Assembly (NCBI GenBank): GCA_029881355.1
Contig: JAOUMT010000003.1
Coordinates: 1-46,925 of the forward strand
DNA: 46,925 nt
Source: Acidimicrobiia bacterium
GTDB taxonomy: Bacteria > Actinomycetota > Acidimicrobiia > Spongiisociales > JAENVV01
Reading direction: 5' to 3'
Shown here: positions 34,766 through 42,396 of the stretch, in pieces
How positions within the stretch are numbered: the stretch's first letter is position 1
How the letters are laid out: every line of letters begins with the position of its first letter
Program-made: the position numbers and the translations under genes
The notes under the pieces: model-generated
Seen by the model: the letters and a program-made list of their open reading frames with translations, nothing else
The model's database searches: none
Told to the model about the DNA's origin: nothing

Positions 34766-35275
34766 TTAGTCAGACTCGTGGCCGCCCCGCGGAACCCCGC
34801 CGTACTTCATCCGGGTGTCCGACATGGCAGCCGGACGGGCATCATCATCGACGATGTCGCAGTGCTGGAGCTCTCCAAGAAACAATGTGTGGGTACCGCA
34901 GTCAATGGACTGGCGCACGACGCAGTCCATCCAGGCAATGGCTTCTTCGAATATCGGCGCACCGGACGGCGCTTCCCGAATCGCCCATCCGTTTAGGGAC
35001 ATCCCATCCTTTTCGGCTGGTTTGGAAAACTTGCGGAAAGGTTTCGTGTCGTCGGACGACCATAGGTTTACGGTGAAGGACCCCCCGGTTGCAATAAGGC
35101 GATGCGTGACCGCAGAGTTGTCGACGCCCACTGCGATCAGCACCGGTTTCATGGAAACCTGGGTAACCCACGATGTCGTCATGGCGTTCCACTCGTCACC
35201 GGATCTCGATCCAACCAAAACCAGAGCGTTCGGAATCTTCCACGTGATCCGGTTGATCAGCTCATTGTCGGGCAT
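34766..35275 (-). CDS. Flavin reductase-like FMN-binding protein
   Basis: A 169-residue split-barrel flavoprotein. Recognisable parts are GDEWNAMTTSWVTQVSMKPVLIAVGVDNSAVTHRLI and GSFTVNLWSSDD, then the barrel end IDCGTHTLFLGELQHCDI. Members reduce FMN with NAD(P)H for a partner monooxygenase or act as flavin-dependent oxidoreductases. The ATG overlaps the stress-protein TGA (TGATG), so it is translated from the same mRNA as the upstream universal stress protein. No partner monooxygenase is adjacent. Confidence 0.88.
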   Translation of the reverse strand: MPDNELINRITWKIPNALVLVGSRSGDEWNAMTTSWVTQVSMKPVLIAVGVDNSAVTHRLIATGGSFTVNLWSSDDTKPFRKFSKPAEKDGMSLNGWAIREAPSGAPIFEEAIAWMDCVVRQSIDCGTHTLFLGELQHCDIVDDDARPAAMSDTRMKYGGVPRGGHESD

Positions 35276-35781
35276 CAGCCAACTCCCTCGTTGTCACCGA
35301 GGTCGTCAGGGGTTCGAATGAGGCCCGGGACCATCACAACGGGAATCGTCGAACCCTGCATGACTTTCACGGCCACGCTCTGCCAAACGTCCTCGGTGAA
35401 TATCGGCCGGGTCGCCCCCATCACGATGATGTCGATCTGCCCTTCGGTGACCGTTTCCAGAATTGCCGCGGCCGGATCGGCCGACTCGACGAAGAGTGGT
35501 CGAGCAACCAAACCAGCTGCGTCGAGCCCGGCCAAGATGGGCTGAATAAGTCGACGGCCGCGTTCGTCGACGTAGCGAGCCACTTGACGTTCCGATTCTG
35601 GACTCATCGAGTTGTCGGCGAACGGGCGCCATTCCTCGGTCTCGAGTTCCTCCAGGAACGAGCGAGGGACTTCGATGCTCGTCATGACCGTGATTGAACT
35701 CCCGGACGACCACAGCGCGGTAACCAGATCCACGACGGCTGCCGGAGGCAGCGCTCCGGCAGTGGCGATAAGAATGTGCAC
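35275..35781 (-). CDS. Universal stress protein (UspA-like)
   Basis: A 168-residue UspA-fold protein: first strand HILIATAGALPP, a long variable helix region, LVARPLFVESADPAAAILE, then DIIVMGATRPIFTEDVWQSVAVKVMQGSTIPVVMVPG. The last segment resembles the GxxG..GS.. nucleotide-binding stretch of ATP-binding Usp proteins but lacks a clear second Gly pair, so ATP binding is uncertain. The GTG start at 35781 lies 6 nt after a TATTGT -10. It heads a unit with the flavin reductase gene. Confidence 0.78.
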   Translation of the reverse strand: MHILIATAGALPPAAVVDLVTALWSSGSSITVMTSIEVPRSFLEELETEEWRPFADNSMSPESERQVARYVDERGRRLIQPILAGLDAAGLVARPLFVESADPAAAILETVTEGQIDIIVMGATRPIFTEDVWQSVAVKVMQGSTIPVVMVPGLIRTPDDLGDNEGVG

Positions 35782-35787
35782 CTGCCC

Positions 35788-35793
35788 ACAATA
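35788..35793 (-). promoter_or_regulatory. Leaderless -10 element for the universal stress protein gene
   Basis: TATTGT ends 6 nt before the GTG at 35781. Confidence 0.5.
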
Positions 35794-35896
35794 GGACGCC
35801 CGACAACCAGGCGCGTCGAAAGGTGCCCGGCGACCGACCGACCACCGAGGCCGCGAAAATATTCCTCAAATCACGTTTGAGAAATTGGCCGCCGCT

Positions 35897-35920
35897 GCCG
35901 ATAACAAACACAGGACACCA
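35897..35920 (+). promoter_or_regulatory. Conserved upstream elements of peptide gene copy 1
   Basis: GCCGATA (35897-35903) and GACACCA (35914-35920) lie 37 and 20 nt before the ATG at 35941. The same two heptamers occur before copy 2 at 38 and 21 nt, so they were kept after duplication and may be promoter or 5'UTR signals. Confidence 0.45.
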
Positions 35921-35940
35921 CGCAGGGATGAGGAACAGTT

Positions 35941-36138
35941 ATGAAGCAAACATTTGGATTGTCGTGGGACCACGGAAAACGCAAACTCGCCGCCGCCGTC
36001 GCCCTCCTGGTTATCACCATCACACTGGCTCTTGCTCCGGCAAACTCCAGTCTCGAAGCAGGACGGTCCGCCGATACCGGCATCACCGTCGGAGTTGAAA
36101 GCACCAGTTTCACCCTCCGGGGATCCACCTGGGGCTAG
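35941..36138 (+). CDS. Small exported/membrane peptide, tandem copy 1
   Basis: A 65-residue peptide. The N-terminus MKQTFGLSWDHGKRK is positively charged, then a hydrophobic segment (LAAAVALLVITITLALAPA) that could be a signal peptide or membrane anchor, then about 28 residues ending with STSFTLRGSTWG. It has no Cys. The ribosome site GAGGAA lies upstream. It shares both ends with copy 2 while the middle differs. It is followed at once by a hairpin terminator, so it forms a single-gene transcript. No known family is recognised. It could be a secreted signalling or structural peptide; nothing in the sequence tells which. Confidence 0.72.
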   Translation: MKQTFGLSWDHGKRKLAAAVALLVITITLALAPANSSLEAGRSADTGITVGVESTSFTLRGSTWG

Positions 36139-36150
36139 GCCCAGCCAAGT
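36115..36150 (+). repeat. Identical 36-nt block at the end of peptide gene copy 1
   Basis: Bases 36115-36150 are identical to 36495-36530 in copy 2. The block spans the last seven codons, the TAG stop and 12 nt beyond. It includes a short inverted repeat (CTGGG..CCCAG) with the stop codon in the loop. Confidence 0.85.
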
Positions 36151-36157
36151 CACAACG

Positions 36158-36194
36158 AAAAGGCACCCTTCCTCCGAGGGTGCCTTTCTCGTTT
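36158..36194 (+). terminator. Rho-independent terminator after peptide gene copy 1
   Basis: An 11-bp perfect stem AAAGGCACCCT/AGGGTGCCTTT (36159-36169 and 36177-36187) with a 7-nt loop, followed by a T-rich tail. Confidence 0.85.
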
Positions 36195-36272
36195 CTGGGA
36201 CGTCGTCGCCCGAACAAGTGACTAGTCATTTGATGGGTGGCGAGTTTGGTTCTCGGGTTTTTGCGACCGGCG

Positions 36273-36296
36273 GCCGATACATAACTCAAGACACCA
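36273..36296 (+). promoter_or_regulatory. Conserved upstream elements of peptide gene copy 2
   Basis: GCCGATA (36273-36279) and GACACCA (36290-36296) lie 38 and 21 nt before the ATG at 36318, matching copy 1 within one base. Confidence 0.45.
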
Positions 36297-36317
36297 TCGC
36301 CAGGGTAAGGGATTGAC

Positions 36318-36518
36318 ATGAATCAAACATTTGGGTTGTCGTGGGATCACGGAAAACGCAAACTTGCTGCCGCTATCGCCTTGCTCGCGATCGCCGTCAG
36401 CCTGGCACTGACGCCGGCGACTACCAGCCTCGAAGCCGGCAAGAAGACCGGCAACGGCGCGGTCACCGTCGAAGTCCAGTCAACCAGCTTCTCTCTCCGG
36501 GGATCCACCTGGGGCTAG
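36318..36518 (+). CDS. Small exported/membrane peptide, tandem copy 2
   Basis: A 66-residue paralogue of the preceding peptide. The N-terminal motif QTFGLSWDHGKRKLAAA and the C-terminal STSFSLRGSTWG are shared; the hydrophobic core (IALLAIAVSLALTPA) and the stretch after it (GKKTGNGAVTVEVQ) differ. In codons 1-19 I count five synonymous and one amino-acid-changing difference between copies, which points to selection on this N-terminus, unusual for a plain signal peptide. Ribosome site AAGGGA lies 6 nt before the ATG. A terminator follows. Confidence 0.72.
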   Translation: MNQTFGLSWDHGKRKLAAAIALLAIAVSLALTPATTSLEAGKKTGNGAVTVEVQSTSFSLRGSTWG

Positions 36519-36530
36519 GCCCAGCCAAGT
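36495..36530 (+). repeat. Identical 36-nt block at the end of peptide gene copy 2
   Basis: Same block as 36115-36150, offset by 380 bp. Confidence 0.85.
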
Positions 36531-36539
36531 TACAACGAG

Positions 36540-36570
36540 AAAAGGCACCCTTCCTCCTGGGTGCCTTTTC
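36540..36570 (+). terminator. Rho-independent terminator after peptide gene copy 2
   Basis: An 11-bp perfect stem AAAAGGCACCC/GGGTGCCTTTT (36540-36550 and 36559-36569) with an 8-nt loop. It is homologous to the terminator of copy 1. Confidence 0.85.
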
Positions 36571-36627
36571 TGCTGTGATGAGCCAGCAATACCCGTTTTT
36601 GTCACCCTGCGTTGGCATGATGTCCTC

Positions 36628-36984
36628 ATGCACATATGCGACGTTGCCCCCGCTCCCCTAGGTCAGGTCAGCCTGAGCGTCTGCGCCGATTGTGCCCACT
36701 ATGCATGGACCGACGCGGCCGGATCACCCGTCGATCCTGCCGAAGGGATTGCATCTGTGTTCGGTCCGTTCCCACTCATTGAGCGACTGACGGCCATCGG
36801 CGCCCCCGGCGGACTGGCACTCATCTACCAGGTACCGGCCCGCTACCGCTCGCGACTCAGCGTCCTACCAATCGGCGTCTGGACCCAGATTCACCCGGCA
36901 CTATTCGCCAGCCAGGATGGGATGAACTTGATGCTGGCACCGACCGATCCAGCCGTCTCACGCTCTGTCGCCGCTACCGGCTAG
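36628..36984 (+). CDS. Hypothetical protein of unknown function
   Basis: A 118-residue protein with no signal peptide or membrane segment. Its early part has two Cys in VCADCAHY; the middle (IASVFGPFPLIERLTAIGAPGGLALIYQVPARYRSRLSVLPIGVW) is likely an alpha-beta fold. No family is recognised. A CATGAT element ends 6 nt before the ATG, in line with the leaderless pattern of the region, but the first base is not the usual T. It lies between the peptide genes and the opposing ABC exporter gene, 90 bp from the latter's stop. Confidence 0.55.
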   Translation: MHICDVAPAPLGQVSLSVCADCAHYAWTDAAGSPVDPAEGIASVFGPFPLIERLTAIGAPGGLALIYQVPARYRSRLSVLPIGVWTQIHPALFASQDGMNLMLAPTDPAVSRSVAATG

Positions 36985-37074
36985 CCAAGCGGCGGAACAA
37001 CGAGCCGAAAGCCAGCCGGGTTTCGCCACGGTCGATGGTGCGGGCCGCCCGCAACCCATCGGCACGACCACGTA

Positions 37075-38970
37075 TCAAGCGATCGGCTGGTTGCGGAACT
37101 GGGTTTCGAACAGAGCGGCGTAGAGTCCACCGTCATCGAGCAATTCGTTGTGGGTCCCGGCCTCGACCAGCCGGCCGTCTTGGAGGACCAAAATCCGGTC
37201 GGCGGCCAGAATCGTCGACAGCCGGTGGGCGATAACGATCGAGGTCCGCCCCTCCATGACGCGTTCCAGGGCATCTTGGATGAGTGCCTCCGATTGCGAA
37301 TCAAGGTGTGAGGTGGCCTCATCGAGAATCAAGATCCGGGGATTCTTCAGGATGACGCGGGCGATGGCCATTCGCTGCTTTTCGCCACCCGACAAGCGGT
37401 AGCCGCGCTCGCCTACCAGCGTCTCGAAACGATTTGGCAGGGAATCGATGAAGTCAAGGATGTTGGCTGCCCGACAGGCCTCGACCAGTTCATCCTCGGT
37501 GGCGTCGGGTTTGGCATAACGGAGGTTGGCACCGATGGTGTCGTGGAACAAGTAGCTCTCCTGAGTGACGATGCCGATCGCGTCTGCGATCGACCCCAGC
37601 GTGAGGTCCCGCACGTCGTGCCCGTCGATGCAGATGGCTCCCTCGGTGACGTCATACAACCGGGGAACCAGGTAGGAAATCGTGGTCTTGCCTGCGCCGG
37701 ACGGCCCGACGAGGGCGATCATCTGACCAGGCAAAGCGTCGAACGAGACGTCACGGACCGCCCAGGGTCTCCCGATTGGACCGTCCATGGTTTCCGGAGT
37801 GTCTGGCGTGCCACCACCAAACGCGCGAAATCGCTTGACAGCTTCCAGGCCTTCGCCCGTGTCATATCGGAACGAGACGGACTGGAAAGTGATCCGCCCG
37901 TCAACTCGTCCGAGGTGAACTGCACCGTCTTTCTCACCGATATCCAGCGGCAAGTCGAGCACCTCGAATACCCGCTCGAAGCTAACCAGTGAAGTGGCGA
38001 ACTCGACCCGGGCGTTCGACAATGCCGAAAGGGGCCCATAAAGCTGGGCGGTAAGCGTCGAGAACATCACCAACTCGCCGATCTCGATGACCCCATTGAT
38101 GACCATCGCACCACCAACCCAGAACACACCTGCGGTCCCCACGGCCGTCACCAGGCCGAGGGCAGCGAAAAACCACCGACCTACCAGAGCCCGTCGAACT
38201 CCGAGGTCGCGTACGGCAGCAGCCTCGACCGCAAACTTGTCTTGCTCCATGCGGGATCGGTTGAAGAGCTTGACGAGCAACGCCCCGCTCACGTTGAACG
38301 TCTCCTGAAGGATGCTCGACATGTTGGCGTTGTGCTCCATCGCCTGTTCGGTAACCCGTCGTAGGACCTTGGCCACCCGTCTGGCCGGATAAACGAACAA
38401 CGGCAATGCAGCAACGGCCAGCACCGTAAGACGCCACTCGGTGCCGAGCATCACGACGAGTATCACCACGACCGACACCAGATTCGACACGATGGTGACA
38501 AAGGTCCCGGTGATGGCTGACTGGGCTCCGACGACGTCGTTGTTCAGGCGGGAAATCAACTCGCCGGTTCGGGTGTTGGTGAAAAACCGGAGTGACATGG
38601 CCTGCAGGTGGGCATACGACTGGCGGCGGAGATCGAAGATGATTCCCTCGCCAACCCGAGCCGACAGCCAGCGTTGGAAACCCCCCACGATGGCGTTGCC
38701 GAAAGGAACCGCCACCATCGCCAACCCGAGGATCGTCAGGTAGCCGAAGTCCTTGTCAGGAATTGCCCGGTCGAGCAGCTCCCGAATGAGGATGGCCGGC
38801 AGGACGGTGAGGCCCGAAATCACCAGGATCGTGGCGAAGACGCCGACCAGCGCCAACCGGTACGGACGGGCATAGGCAAAAACCCGCTTCAGTAGCCCCC
38901 GATCGACCTTGGGTTTGTCTTGGTCTTCGTCGTATTGGAGCCGGGCGTACCAGCCACCACCGTGAAACAT
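37075..38970 (-). CDS. ABC exporter half-transporter (membrane + ATPase fusion)
   Basis: A 631-residue type IV ABC exporter with an N-terminal six-helix membrane domain (about 35-330; HLQAMSLRFFTNTRTGELISRLNND coupling region) and a C-terminal ATPase domain with Walker A GPSGAGKTT, Q-loop VTQESYLF, signature LSGGEKQR, Walker B ILILDEATSHLD and the H-loop VIAHRLST. All catalytic residues are present. An insertion of about 33 residues (LEAVKRFRAFGGG..GRP) lies between the first ATPase strand and the VRDVSF strand. It probably works as a homodimer exporting lipid, drug or peptide. A ribosome site (GAGGAG, 6 nt) precedes the ATG. It follows the lipoprotein gene by 30 bp. Confidence 0.93.
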   Translation of the reverse strand: MFHGGGWYARLQYDEDQDKPKVDRGLLKRVFAYARPYRLALVGVFATILVISGLTVLPAILIRELLDRAIPDKDFGYLTILGLAMVAVPFGNAIVGGFQRWLSARVGEGIIFDLRRQSYAHLQAMSLRFFTNTRTGELISRLNNDVVGAQSAITGTFVTIVSNLVSVVVILVVMLGTEWRLTVLAVAALPLFVYPARRVAKVLRRVTEQAMEHNANMSSILQETFNVSGALLVKLFNRSRMEQDKFAVEAAAVRDLGVRRALVGRWFFAALGLVTAVGTAGVFWVGGAMVINGVIEIGELVMFSTLTAQLYGPLSALSNARVEFATSLVSFERVFEVLDLPLDIGEKDGAVHLGRVDGRITFQSVSFRYDTGEGLEAVKRFRAFGGGTPDTPETMDGPIGRPWAVRDVSFDALPGQMIALVGPSGAGKTTISYLVPRLYDVTEGAICIDGHDVRDLTLGSIADAIGIVTQESYLFHDTIGANLRYAKPDATEDELVEACRAANILDFIDSLPNRFETLVGERGYRLSGGEKQRMAIARVILKNPRILILDEATSHLDSQSEALIQDALERVMEGRTSIVIAHRLSTILAADRILVLQDGRLVEAGTHNELLDDGGLYAALFETQFRNQPIA

Positions 38971-39000
38971 GTTTGATCTCCTCGGGTTGGTCGAACCCGA

Positions 39001-39768
39001 TTACGGATCAGTTTGTTCCGCTGCATCGACGTCCCGTAACAAGATCATAGAGCTCGCCAGGTCCACCAACGCCTCACGTCCGAACTTCTGGCGATCCAGC
39101 AACTCGTATCGGAAACCGCTGTCGTACCAAACAAGTACCGGTCCATCGAGCGTGGTGATCCACCAGGCTCTGGCGGCCGACACACTCGTCGGATCACACG
39201 AGGTGATGTCCCGGTTGTTGAACCGATTACAACCAAGGCTCGCATCATCGGCGGCCGGAGCGGGATCAGCATCGTCCTCGGCTACTTTGAGCTGGAGCAG
39301 TTGTGAGACTGAACGACTCGACACGTATGGCTCAGACTTCCAGAACCCAAACGCGGCGACGTAGGCATTGGTAAGCCGACCTGTGGAGACCCCGTAGACA
39401 ATCTGGGAAGTCACATAGCTCGTTTCAGGAGGCAGGACCCTCGGTACTTTGATACCCGGGATTGCGACACTGATCTCGTTGGCGGCCGCCTGCACAAATG
39501 CGTCAGTCCCCGAGGAACGCTCCCAGATCGACTCGATGACAACAGCTGGATCAGGATCAACAGAATCAGCCCACGGGTTATACCAGATGAGTGTTTCGAT
39601 CGGGCGGTTCACCCGCACCGGGACGGTGGTGGCGAATCCAGCCGCACCGTCACCCCGGTCGCCCAACCACTCCTCGGTCACCCCGAAGTCGGCCAGCGGA
39701 CTGTCCCCACAAGCCGATAAAAGAAAGGCGCATGCCAGCGCCAATAGCCCAATCCGAACGGTCACCAT
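39001..39768 (-). CDS. Lipoprotein of unknown function
   Basis: A 255-residue lipoprotein: MVTVRIGLLALACAFLLSAC ends with lipobox LSAC. The mature part has no recognised domain; it includes RVNRPIETLIWYNPWAD and, later, two Cys (LGCNRF and TSCDPT) that may form a disulfide, then WWITTLDGPVLVWYDSGFRYELLD. It is upstream of the ABC exporter on the same strand with 30 bp between, so they are probably co-transcribed, and it could be an accessory of the exporter. No clear ribosome site or leaderless -10 was found. Confidence 0.65.
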   Translation of the reverse strand: MVTVRIGLLALACAFLLSACGDSPLADFGVTEEWLGDRGDGAAGFATTVPVRVNRPIETLIWYNPWADSVDPDPAVVIESIWERSSGTDAFVQAAANEISVAIPGIKVPRVLPPETSYVTSQIVYGVSTGRLTNAYVAAFGFWKSEPYVSSRSVSQLLQLKVAEDDADPAPAADDASLGCNRFNNRDITSCDPTSVSAARAWWITTLDGPVLVWYDSGFRYELLDRQKFGREALVDLASSMILLRDVDAAEQTDP

Positions 39769-39818
39769 GTATTGCGTATAACGCTAGCGGCTGGCAAACG
39801 GTTTCCTTGGTCGGTCGA

Positions 39819-39824
39819 TAAGAT
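39819..39824 (+). promoter_or_regulatory. Leaderless -10 element for the lipoate ligase-family gene
   Basis: TAAGAT ends 6 nt before the GTG at 39831. Confidence 0.55.
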
Positions 39825-39830
39825 CCAGTC

Positions 39831-40580
39831 GTGACCCCAACTGCGCTCCTCCTTGACAGCTTTGATGCCCCGCCCGAACTCAACACCGCTGTTTCGGCCG
39901 CCACACTCAAAGCGGTGGCTTCGGGGGAACTTCCCGACCTCTTCCGAATTCACGTCCCCGCCCGGGTTGTGGCGTTCGGGCGCCAGGACACGCACACGAC
40001 CGGATTCAACCGGGCTGTGGCGGCGTGCAGATCCGAAGGCTTCACGCCGGTCATCCGCCTAGCCGGTGGACGGGCGGCGGTTTTTCACGAAGGCACCCTT
40101 GCGTTTTCCTGGCAGACCAGAACCGACCAGCCCAAGCTGGGCGTGTCCGAGCGCTTCGAGTTCATGACGTCGATTCTTGTGGCCGCCCTCGCGTCATTGG
40201 GCTACGACTCCAATGTCGGGGAGGTACCGGGTGAGTATTGCCCTGGCCGCTACAGCGTCCATATCGGCCAGAAGAAGATCGCCGGGGTCGGGCAGCGACT
40301 GGTTAGTGGGGCGGCTCATGTGGGTGGCGTGCTGGCCGTCACCGACGGGGCCGCTATCAACCGGGTGCTTACACCTGTATACGAGGCCATGGAATTCGCC
40401 TGGGATCCGAACGTGACGGGGGCGGTTGGCGATTTCGGAACCGTAACTCCCAGTATGGTCTCGGACGCCGTCGCGGCCCAACTGGGCGAACGGGTGAACC
40501 TCACCGAGACGTCGCTGCCGGCCTATCTGGTTAGGGAGGCTGCCGGACTGGTCCCGGACCATCGGCCCCAGGCGGGTTAG
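39831..40580 (+). CDS. Lipoate-protein ligase/octanoyltransferase family protein (LplA/LipM-like)
   Basis: A 249-residue member of the BPL_LplA_LipB fold. The signature RLAGGRAAVFHEGTLAFSW and EYCPGRYSVHIGQKKIAGVGQRL fit LplA/LipM-type enzymes, with the conserved Lys in GQKKIAG. Such proteins attach lipoate or octanoate to a Lys on lipoyl domains. The E2 of the 2-oxoacid dehydrogenase at 2499-3749 would be a natural target in this genome. Whether it uses free lipoate with ATP or octanoyl-ACP cannot be read from the sequence. The start is GTG with a leaderless -10. Confidence 0.85.
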   Translation: MTPTALLLDSFDAPPELNTAVSAATLKAVASGELPDLFRIHVPARVVAFGRQDTHTTGFNRAVAACRSEGFTPVIRLAGGRAAVFHEGTLAFSWQTRTDQPKLGVSERFEFMTSILVAALASLGYDSNVGEVPGEYCPGRYSVHIGQKKIAGVGQRLVSGAAHVGGVLAVTDGAAINRVLTPVYEAMEFAWDPNVTGAVGDFGTVTPSMVSDAVAAQLGERVNLTETSLPAYLVREAAGLVPDHRPQAG

Positions 40581-40607
40581 GCTCTCGATCAGCGTCAGCG
40601 AATCACC

Positions 40608-41774
40608 ATGCCAAAACTCTTGCTCATCAATGGACCCAATCTCAATCGGCTCGGATTCCGGGATCCAGAGACTTATGGGTCCACCACGATGGCCGAACTG
40701 GAGGAGCTCTGTCGCGGCTGGGCAGGTTCGGTTGGTTTCGATCTCGAGGCGATGCAATCAAACCATGAGGGAGACCTCATCGATGCGATCCAACAACACG
40801 GGGCCGACGGGATCGTCATAAACCCTGGTGCTTTCACCCACTATTCCTACGCGCTACACGACGCGTTGGCCGATTCACCACTTCCCAGCGTCGAAGTCCA
40901 TATTTCGAACATCAAGGAACGCGAGGCCTGGCGGGCGAACTCGGTGGTCAGCGCGGCGTGCCTGAGCACCATCTACGGCCGCGGAATCAAAGGATACGCC
41001 GACGGTATATACCGGCTGGCGGCGCATCTGGAGATGCCGGCGACGACGCACACCTTCGGCCCGGACCCAGACCAGGTCGGCGACCTGCGGGTGCCGGCTC
41101 CCAACAGCCCCGTCATGGTGTTCTTGCACGGGGGATTCTGGCGCCATCAGTGGACCAGGGACCTCATGGACCGGCTTGCAGTAAACGTTGCGAAAGCCGG
41201 GTGGGCAAGTTGGAACATCGAATACCGGAGGGTGGGAACCGGGGGCGGTTGGCCGACCACCGCCGTCGACGTCGGACTGGCCATCGACCACCTCGCCGTA
41301 CTCTCGGAGGACCACACCCTGGACCTTTCGAGGGTGGTGCTGGTGGGTCACTCGGCCGGAGGCCAATTGGCACTGTGGGCCGGTTCCCGGGGGCACCGGA
41401 CATCCATGTCACCGGGCGCCGATCCCCTCGTCCCGGCCACGGATGTGATCGGCCTTGCCCCCATCAGCGATTTGCGGGGCGCACGATCTTTGAGCGATGG
41501 CGCAGTCGACCAATTCCTGGCATCGGCTCGGACCCACACCGACGTGTATCGGGAAGCATCACCGATAGACTTCATCCCGGTCGGTGTAAACCAAATCATC
41601 GTGCACGGCACGGCTGATACCGACGTACCAGTGGAGCAAAGTCAGGCGTATGCCCGAGCAGCCCGCCAAGCCGGAGATGCGGTCGTATATCACGAATTCG
41701 ACAACGTTGACCACATGACGCTGATTGATCCTGCTTCGGAGGCCTGGCAGACCGCCCTCGACGCACTGACATGA
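40608..41774 (+). CDS. Type II dehydroquinate dehydratase fused to an alpha/beta hydrolase
   Basis: A continuous 388-residue two-domain enzyme. Residues 1-145 form a complete AroQ-type 3-dehydroquinase with INGPNLNRLGFRDPETYG (Tyr23), QSNHEGDLIDAIQ, INPGAFTHYS, VHISNI (His98) and EAWRANS (Arg109). Residues about 160-388 form an alpha/beta hydrolase like kynurenine formamidase or carboxylesterase, with oxyanion motif HGGFW (174-178), nucleophile elbow GHSAGG (Ser249), acid in GTADTDVP (Asp337) and His369. All catalytic residues of both domains are present, so both may be active. AroQ is normally a stand-alone protein of about 145-150 residues. The gene overlaps the YhhN gene by 4 bp and follows the lipoate ligase-family gene by 27 bp. 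Confidence 0.9.
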   Translation: MPKLLLINGPNLNRLGFRDPETYGSTTMAELEELCRGWAGSVGFDLEAMQSNHEGDLIDAIQQHGADGIVINPGAFTHYSYALHDALADSPLPSVEVHISNIKEREAWRANSVVSAACLSTIYGRGIKGYADGIYRLAAHLEMPATTHTFGPDPDQVGDLRVPAPNSPVMVFLHGGFWRHQWTRDLMDRLAVNVAKAGWASWNIEYRRVGTGGGWPTTAVDVGLAIDHLAVLSEDHTLDLSRVVLVGHSAGGQLALWAGSRGHRTSMSPGADPLVPATDVIGLAPISDLRGARSLSDGAVDQFLASARTHTDVYREASPIDFIPVGVNQIIVHGTADTDVPVEQSQAYARAARQAGDAVVYHEFDNVDHMTLIDPASEAWQTALDALT

Positions 41775-42388
41775 ATTCCATCCACGAGGGTGGTCCGGTA
41801 ATCTTCACGGCCATCGCCGTGGCCGCCCTGCTCATAGCCGAGAAGACCAACCGACCGACGCTGGGCTGGAAGACTCTCGCATCGCTGGGTTTCATGTGGG
41901 CGGCGCTGGGCGGCGGAGTTCCCGACACGTTCGGCGGTTGGTTGCTGCTCGGCGGATTGGCATTGTCGATGGTCGGAGACATCGCTCTCGTCTTCGAGCG
42001 AGGGTTCCTGGCCGGGTTGGCGGCTTTTGCCGGAGCCCACCTCCTCTATAGCGGGGCGTTTCTCAGTTTCGGGATCCGGTGGGCGACCATCATCCCAACC
42101 GCCCTCATCGCGGCCGTGGCTTTCCTTGCGGTGAAACGATGGCTGATCGGCGATGTTCCCCCGAACCTTCGAAGGCCAGTCGTCGCCTATATGGCCATCA
42201 TCACCGTCATGCTGGTCACCGCCTCAGGCTCGGCAAGGTTGGTCCTGTATGCGGGCGCCGCATTGTTCTACCTGTCAGATCTGGCCGTGGCGAGGCATCG
42301 GTTCGTTGCGCCTGGCTTGGAAAACAAAATCGTCGGCTTGCCGTTGTATTACGCGGGCCAGTTGTTGCTGGCATCTGCGGTGACGTGA
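41771..42388 (+). CDS. YhhN family membrane protein (lysoplasmalogenase-like)
   Basis: A 205-residue polytopic protein with about seven to eight hydrophobic segments. Family features are GGLALSMVGDIALVFE, GLAAFAGAHLLYSGAF, GAALFYLSDLAVARHRF and LPLYYAGQLLLASA. Eukaryotic TMEM86 relatives hydrolyse lysoplasmalogen; bacterial members are linked to lipid metabolism. The Asp residues in GDI and SDL are the likely catalytic ones. It is translationally coupled to the fusion gene (ATGA overlap). Its end is 8 bp from the stop of the opposing gene. Confidence 0.85.
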   Translation: MNSIHEGGPVIFTAIAVAALLIAEKTNRPTLGWKTLASLGFMWAALGGGVPDTFGGWLLLGGLALSMVGDIALVFERGFLAGLAAFAGAHLLYSGAFLSFGIRWATIIPTALIAAVAFLAVKRWLIGDVPPNLRRPVVAYMAIITVMLVTASGSARLVLYAGAALFYLSDLAVARHRFVAPGLENKIVGLPLYYAGQLLLASAVT

Positions 42389-42396
42389 GCGTAGAC

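Noticed and set aside
36139-36272. Third copy of the small-peptide gene between copies 1 and 2
   Set aside because: The spacer holds only the first terminator and upstream sequence of copy 2; neither conserved peptide end occurs there.
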